Shown: positions 1 through 11,733 of the stretch, one piece after another
Position numbering within the stretch: the stretch's first letter is position 1
How the letters are laid out: each line of letters starts with the position of its first letter
Origin: Rhizomys pruinosus
Taxonomy: Eukaryota > Chordata > Mammalia > Rodentia > Spalacidae
Reading direction: 5' to 3'
DNA length: 64,000 nt
NCBI GenBank assembly: GCA_009823505.1
Contig: VZQC01007982.1
Coordinates: 3,990,993-4,054,992 of the forward strand
Translations under genes and position numbers: made by a program
The notes under the pieces: generated by a model
Told to the model about the DNA's origin: nothing
The model's input: only the letters and a program-made list of their open reading frames with translations
Databases searched by the model: none

Positions 1-308
1 CACCTTTCCCATTGTTTACTTGTAAATAGCTAGGCCTCTCCTTAATCATTTTAGTCTCCTTATCAAAAGGAACCTCTCCTTCACATGCCTTGGCCCCACC
101 TTTAATCTTCGTAGTGCAGTTTTCAGATCCAAACTGTACATTCTGCATTTCTTTCTGCCCCATCTGCTTTTCTTCACTGTAGATCTGCACAATAGTCACC
201 ATCAATAGCCATACCACCATTTCTACATTAGGCTGTCTTGAAATATCCTCTGCCAAAGATATTAGTCCATTGCTTTTCTTTTTTTTATTAATATATATTT
301 TTAAATTT

Positions 309-355
<47 letters not shown>

Positions 356-848
356 TACGAATGTACTGTCTGCATGCAGTTGTGTTGTGCAATGCTGTGG
401 AGGTCAGAAGAGGGTCTCAGATTCCCCTGGAACTGGAATTCTCCTGGAACTGGAGTTCAGACAGTTCTCAGCCACCATGTGGTTGCTGGGGATCGAACCT
501 GTGTCCTCTGCAAGAGCAGTCAGTGCTCTTAATCGCTAGGCCATCTCTCCAACCCCAGTCCATTGCTTTTCAACTTAGCATTAGGCAAGCATTTGGGCTG
601 TGGGCAAACTGCTGCCAGACTCTTTATCAAAATATCCCAGTTGCTGCCTAAGTCTTTATTTTCCTCCAGAACTACATTTTTTGCAGCAATGCTTTCTTCC
701 AGGCTTCTACTAGAATGGCCCCTTAAGCTCTGCTTACAGAAGTCAACAGCTTTTCTAGCCCAAAGTTCCAAAGTCTTCCACATTTCTCCAAACATCCACA
801 TGGTTGGGTTCTTCACAGCCAACAGCTCACTCTCTGGTACCAAATAAC
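1..848 (-). mobile_element. MaLR (ERVL-type) internal region, partial
   Basis: 1-278 and 557-848 match 37510-38068, the internal part of the complete MaLR element described below; the B2 at 279-556 is absent there. In minus orientation the sequence next to the LTR carries the same tRNA-Leu-like primer-binding site (the ctctggtacc motif near 833-842). MaLR elements are non-autonomous and no gag/pol-like frame is visible. The other end lies outside the window. Confidence 0.75.
279..556 (-). mobile_element. B2 SINE with ATTT-rich tail
   Basis: The head (RC of ggggttggagagatggcc) is at 556 and the (ATTT)n tail at 305-355. It is flanked by perfect 15 bp direct repeats, 264-278 and 557-571. The second MaLR copy (37761-37800) preserves the empty site, which proves insertion. 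Confidence 0.95.
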
Positions 849-1220
849 TGTATTAGTCGCTTTTCTGTTGCTGTGATAAAACCACCATGAGCAAGGGAAC
901 TTATAAAAGGAAGAGTTTATTTGAGCTTACGATTGACAGTTCCAGGGAATCAGATTCCATTGTGGCGGGAAGCATGGTGGACGGGGCTGGAGCAGCAAGC
1001 CGAGGGTCACATCTCCAGTGAGCACAGGAAGCAGAGAGAGAGATCCTGGAGACCGCAAGTCTTGTTAAACTCACTATGCCTGCCCCCAATAACGTACTTC
1101 CTCCAGCAAAGCCACACCTTCTAAGACTTCCAAGACTGGAGACTGCAAGGCTTGTTAAACTCACTAAGCCTGCCCCCAATGACGTACTTCCTCTAGCAAA
1201 GCCACACCTTCTAAGACCTC

Positions 1221-1580
1221 TGTGGTGGTTTGAATGAGTGTCCCCCATAGGCTCTAGGTATTCAGACATTTGTCTCCAGTTGGTGGTGCTGTTTCTGGAG
1301 GTCTTAGAAGGTGTGGCCATGCTGGGGGAAGTGTGTCACTGGGGGCGGGCTTAGTGAGCTTAACAAGCCTCGTGCTCTACAGTTGCTCCTCTCTCTGCTT
1401 CCTGTTGCTCTTTGCGATATGTGACCCTCTTTTTGCTGCTCTGGATCCGGCCACCACGCCTTCCGCCACAATGGCTAATTCCCTGGAAACCGCCAATTGT
1501 AAGCTCAATTTAAACTCTTCCTTTTATAAGTTCCTTGGCTGTGGTGTTTTATCACAGCAACAGTAAAAATGACTAATAAA
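1221..1580 (+). mobile_element. Solo MaLR LTR inserted in an older MaLR LTR
   Basis: A 360 bp LTR begins tgtggtggtttgaatgag and ends gactaataaa (consensus ...taca). It is flanked by the 5 bp duplication acctc at 1216-1220 and 1581-1585. Removing it restores the host LTR reading ctaagacctccaagaac. Orientation is opposite to its host LTR. Confidence 0.88.
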
Positions 1581-1612
1581 ACCTCCAAGAACCGTGCCAC
1601 CCAACTGGAGAC

Positions 1613-1627
1613 AAAATGTCTGAACAC
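1613..1627. repeat. Target-site duplication, left copy, of the L1/B2 composite
   Basis: A 15 bp copy of the host LTR sequence, matched at 3810-3824 with one mismatch. It brackets the whole L1-L1-B2 block. Confidence 0.75.
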
Positions 1628-3178
1628 AACGACACCAGGGATCTCTACAACAAATATTTAAACCTTTAAAGAAAGACATTGAAGAAGCACATCAGGAGAA
1701 AATGGAAAACCTCCCATTCTATGGATTGGGAAAAATTAACATTGTAAAACTTGTCCATTTTACCAAAAAACTCCTTGTTATAGATTTAATGCATTCCAAT
1801 CAGATCCCCCAGCGTTTCTTCACAGGCTTGGAAAAAAAAAGTTCCTTAAATTCATTTGGGAAATACAAAATACCCCGAATAGCCAAAAACAACCCTGAGC
1901 GAAAAGAGCTACCTAGGGGGGATCTTATACCAGACTTCAAAACTATACTACAGGGCTATTATAGTCATAAAAACCAGCCTGATTTACTGGCCCAAAACAG
2001 ACCTGTTGACTAATCGGAACAAAACCGAAGACCAAATCTGAGCACAAACACTTTCATCCATCTTATATTTGACAAAGGGGGCTAAGACGCACAATGGAGA
2101 AAAGACAGATCGTCACGCAAGTGGTGTTGGCAAAATGGATCACCATTTTGTAGAAGAATGAAAATAAGCCCTATCTCTCTCCCTGTACAAAATTTAACTC
2201 CAGAGGATCAAAGGCCTCAGTGTGAAACCCCAAAACTCTGAAGGTGATAGAAGAAAAGTTGGTAGCCAGACTACAAGACATAGCGTAGGCAAAAGATCCT
2301 TACTAATCAGGGACAGCAGCCAGCTGCCCACATCGATTAATGTCGACACTTGACAAATGGGACCCTCATTAAACTCAAAAGCTCCTGTAATCGAAAGCTA
2401 ACAATCAAGGACTAGATGAAGTGAAGAGAAATCCCACATGGTGGGATGCAACCTTCACTGCAGATTCATCTGACAAGCATTGATTTCCAGCATATATAAA
2501 CTACTCAAAAAACAAAGAAGAAAGAAAACAAATGACTCACTCAAAAGAGTGATACAAGTGCTGAACAGAGAGACTTCACAAATGCGGAATTAGAGATGTC
2601 TGAGAAACCCCTTAAGAAGTGTCCATATCACTAATCAGTAAGGAAAAAATGCAAATCAAAACCACTTTAAAGAATCATCCTACTCCAATAAGACCGGCTC
2701 TGGATCCAAGAAAACAAATGATACCAAGTGCTGGAGAGGTTGTGGGGAAAGGGGAACACTCATCCACTGCTGGTGGGAATGTAAACTCGTATAGCCACTT
2801 TGGAAAGCAGTGTGGAGAACCCTTGGAAGACTTGGAATGAACTTGCCACCCGACCCAGCCATACCACTCCTAGGCATGTACCCTCAAGACTCACCCCACT
2901 GCAGAGATACATGCACGGCCATGTTTATTTCAGCTCTCTTCACAATAGCAAGGAGCTGGAACCAGCCCAAATGCCCCTCAACTGACGAGTGGATAGAGAA
3001 AATGTGGTACATCTACACAATGGAGTTCTATGCAGCAGTAAAGAAAGATGACATCATGAGATTTGCAGGAAAATGGCTGGAGTTAGAGGACATCATGCTG
3101 AGTGAAGTAACACAGTCCCAGAAAAACAAACGACGAATGGTATCACTCATCTGTGGATGCTAGTGCCGATTACCTAGT
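1628..3178 (+). mobile_element. L1 fragment: ORF2 C-terminal region and start of 3' UTR
   Basis: It matches 15910-17375 of the L1 described below. The frame is broken by indels and stops, with recognisable pieces such as [20 protein letters not shown] near 2950-3020 and the ORF2 terminus SLICGC with stop near 3163. It stops about 15 bp into the 3' UTR and lacks its own poly(A). A degenerate retrotransposon pseudogene. Confidence 0.88.
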
Positions 3179-3202
3179 TGAGTTTTTTGGTGGAGTTAAG
3201 AA

Positions 3203-3569
3203 AAAGTTGGCAGCAGACTAGAAGGCATAGGCATAGGAAAAGACTTCCTAAATCACACAGCAGCTGTGCAAGAATTAAGGTCGACAATTGACAGATGGGT
3301 CCTCATTAAACTCAAAAGCTTCTGTACATCAAAAGAAACAATCAAGGAAGAGAAAACCCACAGAGTGGGAGGAATCCTTCACTGCAGATACATCTGACAA
3401 AGCATTGATTTCCAGAGTATGTAAACTACTCAAAAAACAAAGAAGAAAGAAAACAAAGAAGAAAGAAAACAAATGACCCACTCAATATATGCAGCAAAGA
3501 GCTGAACAGAGATTTCACAAGTGAGGAATTAGAGATGGCTGAGAAACATCTTAAAAAATGTTCATCGTT
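3203..3569 (+). mobile_element. Second L1 ORF2 fragment fused downstream
   Basis: This segment repeats ORF2 positions equivalent to 16466-16821, a stretch already present in the preceding fragment (about 2240-2620). It is joined directly to the L1 3' UTR start on its left and to the first base of a B2 on its right, with no poly(A) between. Confidence 0.85.
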
Positions 3570-3809
3570 GGGGCTGGAGAGATGGCCTAGAGGTTAGGAG
3601 CACTGACCGCTCTTACAGAGGACCTGGGTTCGATCCCCAGCACCCACATGGCGGCCGAGTACCGTCTGAAATTCCAATTCTAGGAGAACTCCAGTTCCAG
3701 GGGAATCCGACGCCCTCTTCTGACCTCCGCAGCATTGCACGACACGGATGCACACATCTGCATGCAGACAGGTCATTCATACACATACAGAAATAAATAA
3801 AAATTAAAA
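3570..3809 (+). mobile_element. B2 SINE forming the 3' part of the composite insertion
   Basis: It starts ggggctggagagatggcc and ends in an A-rich tail at about 3785-3809. The flanking repeat on its right (3810-3824) pairs with 1613-1627, not with the sequence immediately left of the B2. Confidence 0.88.
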
Positions 3810-3864
3810 AAAATGTCTGAATACTTAAAGCCTATGGGGGAATACTCTCATTCAAACCACCACA

Positions 3865-6060
3865 ACTTGTTAAAAGAGAATGCCTTTCTAGTGCTCTCTG
3901 GCATTTCTGAGGAGAAACCTATACTTTAATACTCTAGAGATGACTGATAAGAACTGAGAATTGAAGGGGCCTGAAGCTTCTGAACAAGAAAGTTTTTTTT
4001 TTTAAGCCTACCTATAAGCAATTTACAGTTCTTATCTTTGTCATAAGGTATTAGATGTAGATTAATGTAATCACAAAAGTAAGGCTTTTTAGAGTAAATA
4101 ATGCCTTTAAGTTGGCTTTATGTCTCAGAACCCTAGAATTGGAATTCTACTTACAGAATTTTATATTAAGGGAGGAGTGAAGGTTTTTAACTTTTGTATG
4201 TTCAGAAACACCTATATCTATTTTTATATGGATATAGACATTTCTTGCAGTAAGAGTTATGAAAGTAAAAAATTTGCAGTGAATTAAGTACAGGTCTTTA
4301 AGTCACTGTGGAATATTCCCATTGTAGACAGCTATTCTAGCACTGTACCTTATATTATCTTAGTTATGGGCATGTTTCCAGTACATTACAAAATGAAAAA
4401 AATCATGTTAAAGAAATGTACATGTATTTCTGGTGGGTGAGATCATGGATGGATGGTCATTTTTCTTTTTGAATTTTTATGTCTTTCAAGTTTCTTGGTT
4501 GAACACTCATTATTTTGGAATTTGGTTAAAATATAAAGTTTAAGAAAAAATTTTCTGGGATTTTTTTCCCCATCTGTAAAATCAAGATAGAAATTCATTC
4601 TCTATAACCTTTAAAGATCGCATACAAGAGAAAGTTCTTATATTTCATCTCTCAGATATTCTGTGAAGTCTGAGCTGATAGAATATCTTAGAAGTGCTGG
4701 CTGCCCCTATTTCAGGAAGGTTAAAAAAAAGCAGATAACTCTTGCTTTAATAAAATATAGGAATTATTTGTGGCAGAATGCCTGATGTTGAATAGAAAAT
4801 AAACAAGACAAAAGAAAAACTCAGAAAGGGGTATATGGTCTAAAGAAAGCTAAAGAATACCCGATCAGAAGTCCACTTTGGATGGTAGGAACAGGGAGAA
4901 AGCTTTGATGCAGAAGGAATTCCCGTTTGAGCCCTTTGGAGTTTTGTTTTTTAAGATATATCTGAGGATAGTCTAGAGAAGAAATTCACAGGTAAATGGC
5001 CTTTTGTTTGACAACACTTTATCTTACAGACTCTCCTTCCTTTCTTCACTTATCAATAACTTCTTGTCATTTACTTTATCCTATAAATTCCATTATCTCT
5101 CAGGCAGTCCACTGCATTAAGCCTTGAGTACCTAATATCACCTCATTTACATTGACACTTGCTTGACCTCAGCCCTTCTCTTTGTTAATGCACCAGCAAG
5201 CACTGATATCTCTCTAGAGCATTAGCTTTTGGCTGTTACCTCAACTAATACCAACACTTCATTTGAACTGATGAAGGTTTATTAAATAAAAACATGCAAT
5301 AACGTTGGCAATAATGAAGGGAGAGTGGAGGTACACAGCATCCTCTTTTTAATGGTGAGACCATGCTGAGATTGCATTATAGATATTGGGTTTCCTGAGG
5401 GAGATGGGGCACCTGCTTGAGACTGATCAATGGTATGTTATCAAACTGATTTGAGAATGGGTATTTTTGTTTGCCTGATTTGCTCACTGTTGATTAGCAT
5501 ACAGGCTGAAGAGTTAGGGGAAAAAAAGATGTTCTTGCTCCAGGCGCCTGGCCTTGCTCTTGGGAAGATTTCTTAAGTACCAAACTGTCAATAGCCCTGA
5601 GGCCTTCTGACATTGCCACTGCAAAGCCTTGGGGAGCTAGTTTCTGAGTGTTTTCCCGTAGATCTCCCAAGTCTCCCCCAAACCTTCACTGTTGCTCTGA
5701 GGCTTGGATGCATTCCCTTTATTCTCCTCTATGCCCCACCCCCAACACTTTCTACATGGACTACTTTGCTGGTTGCTGGGGTCATGTTGTAAACAAAAAT
5801 TAAATGGGTGGCATATCAAGTTTATAGATACTTGGGGGTTAGAGGGTCATCTAAGAGAGTGGGGTTGAAGTCACTGGAGGTTGCAGTTCTTGGGCAGGAT
5901 GGCAAGAGGTCATTTACCTGGACTCTAATTAAATATGGGATGCGAACGTGTATTTCTTTTGTTTATCGCCAAAGACTTTTTTAGTGTTTTTTTTTTTTTT
6001 TAGATAGGGTTATTAAAATGGGCTTGTTATTTATTTTGAGGAACCTCCCCCAACCCCGTG
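3865..6060. other. Intron sequence without recognised elements
   Basis: AT-rich intron DNA. I see no SINE, L1 or LTR consensus, no open frame of coding quality and no RNA gene. Confidence 0.6.
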
Positions 6061-6065
6061 TGCTC

Positions 6066-6067
<2 letters not shown>

Positions 6068-6106
<39 letters not shown>
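6068..6106. repeat. (TG)n microsatellite ending in CG alternation
   Basis: About 19 GT/GC dinucleotides, changing to gcgcgcgcg at the right end. Confidence 0.95.
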
Positions 6107-6540
6107 AAAACTTACATTTTGGGCCAAGGAGGTATAGTCAGAAAGTTTGTCATTTAAATGTTTGTAATGATTTGATAAGAACACTTGCTAAAATGCTATT
6201 TTAAAATATGTAAATCTGAGTTTTCTCTATCCATCGAATAAATAGGTATATTTAAAAATACTTTATGTAAGATTGTAAGAGCCAAAGGACCAGGTCATCT
6301 ACTTCTGTGTAGTATTTTCTAGATGTGACAGGGAAGCTACACCCATAAAATCTCAGGACTATGGTTTCTTGAACAAAAGACTTGCATGATGACAACACTA
6401 GTTGATATGGCAGGGTGGATGGGGGAGCTTTCCCAAGGTTGTACCTTTCTTAAGGGATGAGCCTGACAGGTTGTTCAGTCCTAAATTCTCAGCCCTTATC
6501 ATAAAGGTATCAAAGTTTGAAGTTATAAAACTACTCTTGA

Positions 6541-6655
6541 TTGTGTGTGTGTGTGTGTGTGTGTGCATGCATGCGTGTGTGTGCATGCGTGTGTGTGCGC
6601 GCGTGCGTGTGCATGTGTGCGTATGCGTGTGTGTATGCATGCACATATATATAGC
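6541..6655. repeat. Compound (TG)n/(TGCG)/(TATG) alternating purine-pyrimidine tract
   Basis: About 110 bp of alternating purine-pyrimidine with interspersed gcat and gcgcg units, ending in acatatatata. Frames through it encode only Cys/Val or His/Thr runs and are not genes. Confidence 0.93.
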
Positions 6656-8753
6656 CATAATAATTAAAGAAGAGGTCACAGAATTGAGAGTGAGAAGAGT
6701 TGGAGGTGGGGAATGGGAGGGGTAGAAATGATGTAAATATAGTATTATGCCTAAGCATGGTCTCTTTCCTCAAAAGGGATGAGAGGTAGTTCTGGACCCA
6801 AGTGTGAGTGACCATGGCCAGGAAACACAGATTCAGGTTATCCCAAATTCCATGTGACAATGTGGAAGGGGTTTCATGAAGTCTTTATAGTAGCAGAACC
6901 TGGAGAAGACATAAATCAAGAAACTTCTCCAATACTTTGGTGGGAAAATTAAGTAGGTGATTATAGGTAAAGAGAAATATCAGCTAACGGCCTCAGAAGC
7001 TATCTGTTGACACTCTGCCTTTCCATTGGTGGGAGCTAGGGCTTTGTTAATACATTACAAAAGGTTTTTATATGATAGTCAGGGGCTGTTGGCAAGGAGT
7101 GGCTCTTTAGGGCTAAAGGTAGTCCAAGATAAATTGTAAATAGGCTCAGCAACAATTTCAAGCTCTCCATAATCATTGAAGTTGTAATCAGTTGATCAGC
7201 CTTGCAGGAAGTTCAGTCCAAGATGTAGTTTTCTTCTGGAAAGTTTCATTCACAGCTGTTATATGAAAGTTAAAAAAAAAATGAGTACCTTGGTCTAATC
7301 CCCTGGAACCAATGTAAAATGAAAACAACAAACAAACAAAAAGCACAACACAACAAAACAGACAAAATCTGACAGAATATTCTGTCTGCCAAGGCATGGT
7401 TTTGTGTTTTACCTGAATTTTTAAAGATTTTGATTAAGCAGCTTTGGAAATTGTCATTGTTGTACAGTTTTGTATTTGGAACATGAATTAAAAAACCTTC
7501 ATGCAAATTCCTACAAACAAGTCAAGTGTGGCTATGCAGTGGGCGGTTTTAAGCTTAAATATTTCAGCAGAATTTAATTACCTTAAGGGATAAGGCTCAT
7601 GATGGGCCAGTGGTTTACCAAATTATTTTTTATTTTCTAGATCTTGATGTCACTGCAGGTTAATGCATCCTCTTTTCTCCACTAGACACTTGAGTTAAAA
7701 TCCATTTTAGGCCATAAGTATAAGTGAATTTGTTGTTGTTTTTCCTCCTTGGGGACACTGTGGTTATTTCCTGAGTCTGCCTTTCCATTTGGAATTGCTG
7801 GCAGCTTGCTCAGTGCCCAGGGGTGTCATAGGAGGGGCAGTTGCAAGTCAGCGTGAAAATGAACTGGCAGGCTTCAGAGGGCAGAGCTGGCCCAGGGCTT
7901 GTCAATCTTACATTCCTTGATTCTTTCTTGCTTAACTTAAGAAAACTTATTTGCTACTGACATTTGATTATTGCACATCACAGAACAAGTGATGTGTTTG
8001 TGGGCAAGGCATTGCACTTTATTTTTTTAAAACCATTTTGGGCCATTTTGTATTTGACAGCGACAGAGCTATCTGTATTATTCTTTGTCTACAAAGTCCT
8101 GGTTGACTCCTTAGACTGCTGTAGCTCTATGATTAGCATTTTTTTTTTTTTAATCACCAGTATGTTTAATGGCTTTCCTTAATTGTTGGCTTTTCTATGA
8201 GTGCTCCTTTTTTAAGGATCATGTTTGTATCCGTAGTTACACTTAGTGGTGTCACCCTGAAGTGGGTAGTGTTGCTTGGTACTCTTTTACTTCTACTTTC
8301 AGGAGCATTAAGAAGCATTACCTGAGCAGAGTATAGTCACAGACCTCAGCTCTTCAGAGGGCTGGTGTGCTCTTTTCTCTTCAGGCTTAGTGTGCGCTCA
8401 CCTCTTTTCTCCTCTTCACCTTCCTTCTCCTCCTTGCATTCTTCATGTTCCTTTCTTCATTTTTTTTAATTCCTAATAATAACTTATGGTATGCCTTTCA
8501 CTTTTTTTCCTTTCCCAATATAGGAGATCTTTATCACAAAGACATATAAATATAATTGTAATTACAGGAATAAATGAGTTCAGACCATATCTTGCAATTG
8601 TCAGTTTGAATTTCAAAGTCAGATACTTTTGGTTTCCAGGGCCCTCCATCTTCTCCATTTATTGTAGATATTCCTATACCAATTTTATTCAAAACTCCTT
8701 GTCTTTAAAATATCCTAGACCAATTTAATGTACTAGTAGTAGCTCCTTTATAA
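6656..8753. other. Intron sequence without recognised elements
   Basis: Apparently single-copy intron DNA with short A- and T-runs. No exon or structured RNA recognised. Confidence 0.55.
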
Positions 8754-8764
8754 TTCATCTTTAA

Positions 8765-9021
8765 AAAATATTTTATTATCTTTATTTTATTTTATTTTAT
8801 TTTATATTTATGAGTATATTTTATTTTATGTTTATGAGTATATTGCCTGCATATATGTAAGTGCACCCATGTCATGCAGTGCCCACAGAGGACAGAAGAG
8901 GGCATTGGATCCCCTGGAGTTATAGACAATTGTTAGCCACCAGGTGGGTGCTGGAATTGAACTTGGGTCCTCTGCAAAAACAACCAGTGCTCTTAATTGC
9001 TGAGCCATCTCTCCAGTTCTG
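8765..9021 (-). mobile_element. B2 SINE, older
   Basis: RC B2 with a long (TTTTA)n tail at 8765-8835 and a head ctgagccatctctccag near 9000-9018. Direct repeats ttcatctttaa lie at 8754-8764 and 9025-9035. Confidence 0.88.
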
Positions 9022-9309
9022 TAGTTCATCTTTAATTTTCCATTTAAATCCTCTTTGTTCTGTCAGAGTAGATCAGCCTAAGGAGAGGTGATGATGGCTA
9101 CTTACCTCTAGTATGCATGTAAAATGCATTTACCTCCATGTGCATGTATATATGAAAAATGAGAGTGAGTTTAACTCTTTATAGATACACATGTGACTTT
9201 GGGTAATGGAGCTGTGACTCACAATCACCATGAGATTAAGCTATTAAAATATTCATATGGTGTGCCTTTATTTAGTCTGAGTCTTAAAGAGTAACTTTTA
9301 TTAAAAGCT

Positions 9310-9415
9310 GATTTAAGCTGATGTGATAGTTCAGTGCTGGGGAGGTTGAGGTAAGAGGATTGAATATGAGGCTATCTTGGGCTACATAGAGAGGACCCTA
9401 TCTCAGAAAAGGAAA
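9310..9415 (+). mobile_element. Degenerate B1-like fragment
   Basis: Resembles B1 (gggaggttgaggtaagagg, then ggctacatagagaggacc and ctatctcagaaaagg). Strongly diverged; the left end is unclear. Confidence 0.5.
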
Positions 9416-9567
9416 AGCTGATTGCAACCATCAGCATTTGGGATTCTAGTGAAAATATGAACATTATACTCATTTCACATGTGTCCTTAATAAGCAATGT
9501 GTGTGGGAAGCATATATGGCTTTGCTGTTTGCTATTGTGCCTTGCATGTATTTCTTCATCCAGATTT

Positions 9568-9731
9568 TTTTTTTTTTGTTTTGTTTTGTTTTTTTGAGAC
9601 AGGGTCTCCCTGTAGCTCCAGCTGGCCTGGAACTCGCTCTGTAGACCAGGCTGGCCTTGAACTCACAAAGATCCACCTGCCTCTGCCTCCTGAGTGCTAG
9701 GATTAAAGGCGTGTGCCACCATGCCCGGCTG
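9568..9731 (-). mobile_element. B1 SINE
   Basis: The T-rich tail is at 9568-9594, then RC B1 ending in accatgcccggc. Direct repeats tccagattt lie at 9559-9567 and 9732-9740. It sits 190 bp upstream of the Exoc4 exon. Confidence 0.93.
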
Positions 9732-9922
9732 TCCAGATTTATTTTTCTTTTTATGTCTTAGATAGTAAATCCTTTAGGACAAGACTAGACTAATTCACAT
9801 GGTACTCTGCACAAAGTTCTCAGTAACTCCCTTTAGATAGTATGTTAAAAACTATCCTTTCTTACATATACTATTTCTAGGCTGTTTACTTGTACTTATT
9901 TGGCTTTCCTTTCCCCTTTCAG

Positions 9923-10107
9923 GTATCAGCAGTAGAGTCTCTGGAAGGCCCACTGCTCCAGGTAGAAGGACTTAGTGACCTTAGGCTGGAGCTTCACAGC
10001 AAGAAGATGAACCTGCACTTGGTTCTCATAGATGAACTCCACCGTCACCTGTACATCAAATCCACTAGCCGGGTTGTGCAGCATAACAAAGAAAAAGGAA
10101 AAATGAG
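9923..10107 (+). CDS. Exoc4: Exoc4 (Sec8) internal coding exon, upstream of the two in this window
   Basis: This 185 bp exon reads in one frame from 9923 as [20 protein letters not shown], then a stretch including [20 protein letters not shown] and ending in ...NKEKGKM plus two bases of a Ser codon. I recognise it as exocyst complex component 4, roughly residues 158-219 of the mammalian protein (numbering from memory). Sec8 is a scaffold subunit of the octameric exocyst, which tethers secretory vesicles to the plasma membrane; this part lies in the helical N-terminal half. The acceptor is strong: a pyrimidine-rich run at 9902-9920 followed by AG at 9921-9922. The donor after 10107 is GTTGGT, weak at positions +3 to +5, but the phase fits the next exon exactly. 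The frame is open with no disruption. Upstream exons lie outside the window. The two-exon structure separated by a real intron excludes a processed pseudogene. Confidence 0.93.
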
Positions 10108-10357
10108 GTTGGTTAATGACCCCTGCTACAGTATCTGTGTAAACACATTATTGGAAGAAACATTCTTTGTCTTGCAGAATATTGCAGTTTATTTTAATTT
10201 TCCTTTAATATACTGCCTCTGAACTTGAAGACAGTTTTATAATAGCAAGTAATCTACATTTAGATAGGCTAACATCCAAGTTTGTTGATTCTTTGATTGT
10301 ATATTTGCTCTGGCTCTCTATAAGTATATGTAAAAAACATCTGTGGGCCTCAATATA

Positions 10358-10393
10358 TATATATCTCAATATATCTATCTATCTATCTATCTA

Positions 10394-10467
<74 letters not shown>

Positions 10468-10470
10468 TAG

Positions 10471-10509
<39 letters not shown>

Positions 10510-10512
10510 TCA
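10358..10512. repeat. Compound (ATCT)n/(AT)n/(AC)n microsatellite
   Basis: atct units at 10370-10396, a long (TA) run to about 10464, a second (TA) block, then (AC) to about 10510. Confidence 0.95.
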
Positions 10513-11246
10513 GGGATACTCTTGTGTACCTCAGGAGGAAGTGAAAATCAAATCCTTAAAAAGAACAATAAAGTCAGCAAAGTTGCAAAAGTAAAGGATA
10601 TAGGAACTGAAGTTACAATGTTCTTTGTCACTTAAGGTTCTGTTCAGTTTGAGGCAATATTCCTTCTGAAATAGCTCAGGAGAGGTTTAAAGAAGAAACT
10701 TGGCTTTGATTCCTGGGCTGGTTGTAGTAGCCTTTTGTTTAAGGATAACCCTATGTTTAAAAGGGTAAGGCAGGCTCAAGACAGTCATTGAGTGTAGACC
10801 TGGTGTGGAACAAGACTGTATCTTAAGATAGTAATTATTGGAATTATTAACTTCCATGGCACCTGAACATAATAAATGTCCTTTCAACATTCCTAGAAAT
10901 AAACCTAAGAACTTTTCAGAAGGGCTTTCAAGTACTATCTACTGAAATACACGTGTATGTCTTTTCATCCTGCTGTATACTAGGAGAGCACTGGAAATAG
11001 TACATGCAGGGCATGAAGTCTTTCAAGTCCTGTACTGTTTGAACAAAAAAAAAAATTACATTTTATATGTGATGCTTCAGTGTAGTCGGAGACCCAGACA
11101 CTGAAAGAAAAAATTCTACTTCTTTTCAGCAAATGGGCACCAGGCCAACTACTAGGCCCACAAATTGAGCTACAGACCATGTATACCCAAGACTTACTTC
11201 AAGTCTAGACCTGCATAGGGTAACTGTCAGGTACTCTTTCAGTAGA
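10513..11246. other. Intron sequence without recognised elements
   Basis: No repeat consensus or coding exon recognised. Confidence 0.5.
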
Positions 11247-11327
11247 GTGTAGAGTAGAGGGAGGAGAGGGAGAGAGGAAAAGGAAAGAGGGAGAAGGAGA
11301 GAGGGAGGGGAAGAGAGAATACTGAGG
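11247..11327. repeat. GA-rich purine tract
   Basis: About 80 bp almost entirely A and G on the + strand. Confidence 0.85.
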
Positions 11328-11506
11328 AGTTCTTTCCAATGTGTGGTGATAAATAATAGTTCTGAATAAATTTATTTCCATGTAAGGATACATAATAAAA
11401 CAGAATCATTATTAAGTCTTTATATATTTCTGTACGGAAGTGAGTATTACCTTGTAGTCCCCAGAGGAAGAGTATTTATTTGAAATTTTTAAAAATAGAG
11501 CAAACA

Positions 11507-11733
11507 GGGGCTGGAGAGATGGCCTAGCGGTTAAGAGCACCGACTGTTCTTGCAGAGGACCCAGGTTCAATCCCCAGCACCCACATGGTGGCTGAAAACC
11601 ATCTTTAACTCCAGTTCCAGGGGAATCCAACACCCTCTTCTGACCTCCGCGGCATTGCACGACACGGGTGCACAGACCTACATGGAGACAGTACATTCAT
11701 ACACATAGGAAAACAAATAAAAATTTTTATAAA
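11507..11733 (+). mobile_element. B2 SINE
   Basis: Starts ggggctggagagatggcct and ends in an A-rich tail. Perfect 16 bp direct repeats at 11491-11506 and 11734-11749 indicate a young insertion. Confidence 0.96.

Larger units (their letters stand above)
849..3864 (-). mobile_element. MaLR LTR (5' LTR), interrupted by later insertions
   Basis: This is the LTR adjoining the internal region 1-848. Its pieces are 849-1220, 1586-1612 and 3825-3864, ending in the canonical ccaccaca (TGTGGTGG on the minus strand). It is split by a second LTR (1221-1580) and by an L1/B2 composite (1628-3809). Within it, 1046-1135 and 1136-1220 are a 90 bp tandem duplication that the LTRs at 36150 and 38069 lack. Sequence layout and 5 bp duplications fit ERVL-MaLR (ORR1/MT group); the subfamily is not assigned. 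Confidence 0.8.

Noticed and set aside
3570..3660. tRNA-like A and B boxes
   Set aside because: They belong to the tRNA-derived heads of B2 SINEs, here and in all other B2 copies; no standalone tRNA gene is seen.
6398..6860. Cys/Val- and His/Thr-rich frames
   Set aside because: Translations of the (TG)n/(CA)n tract.
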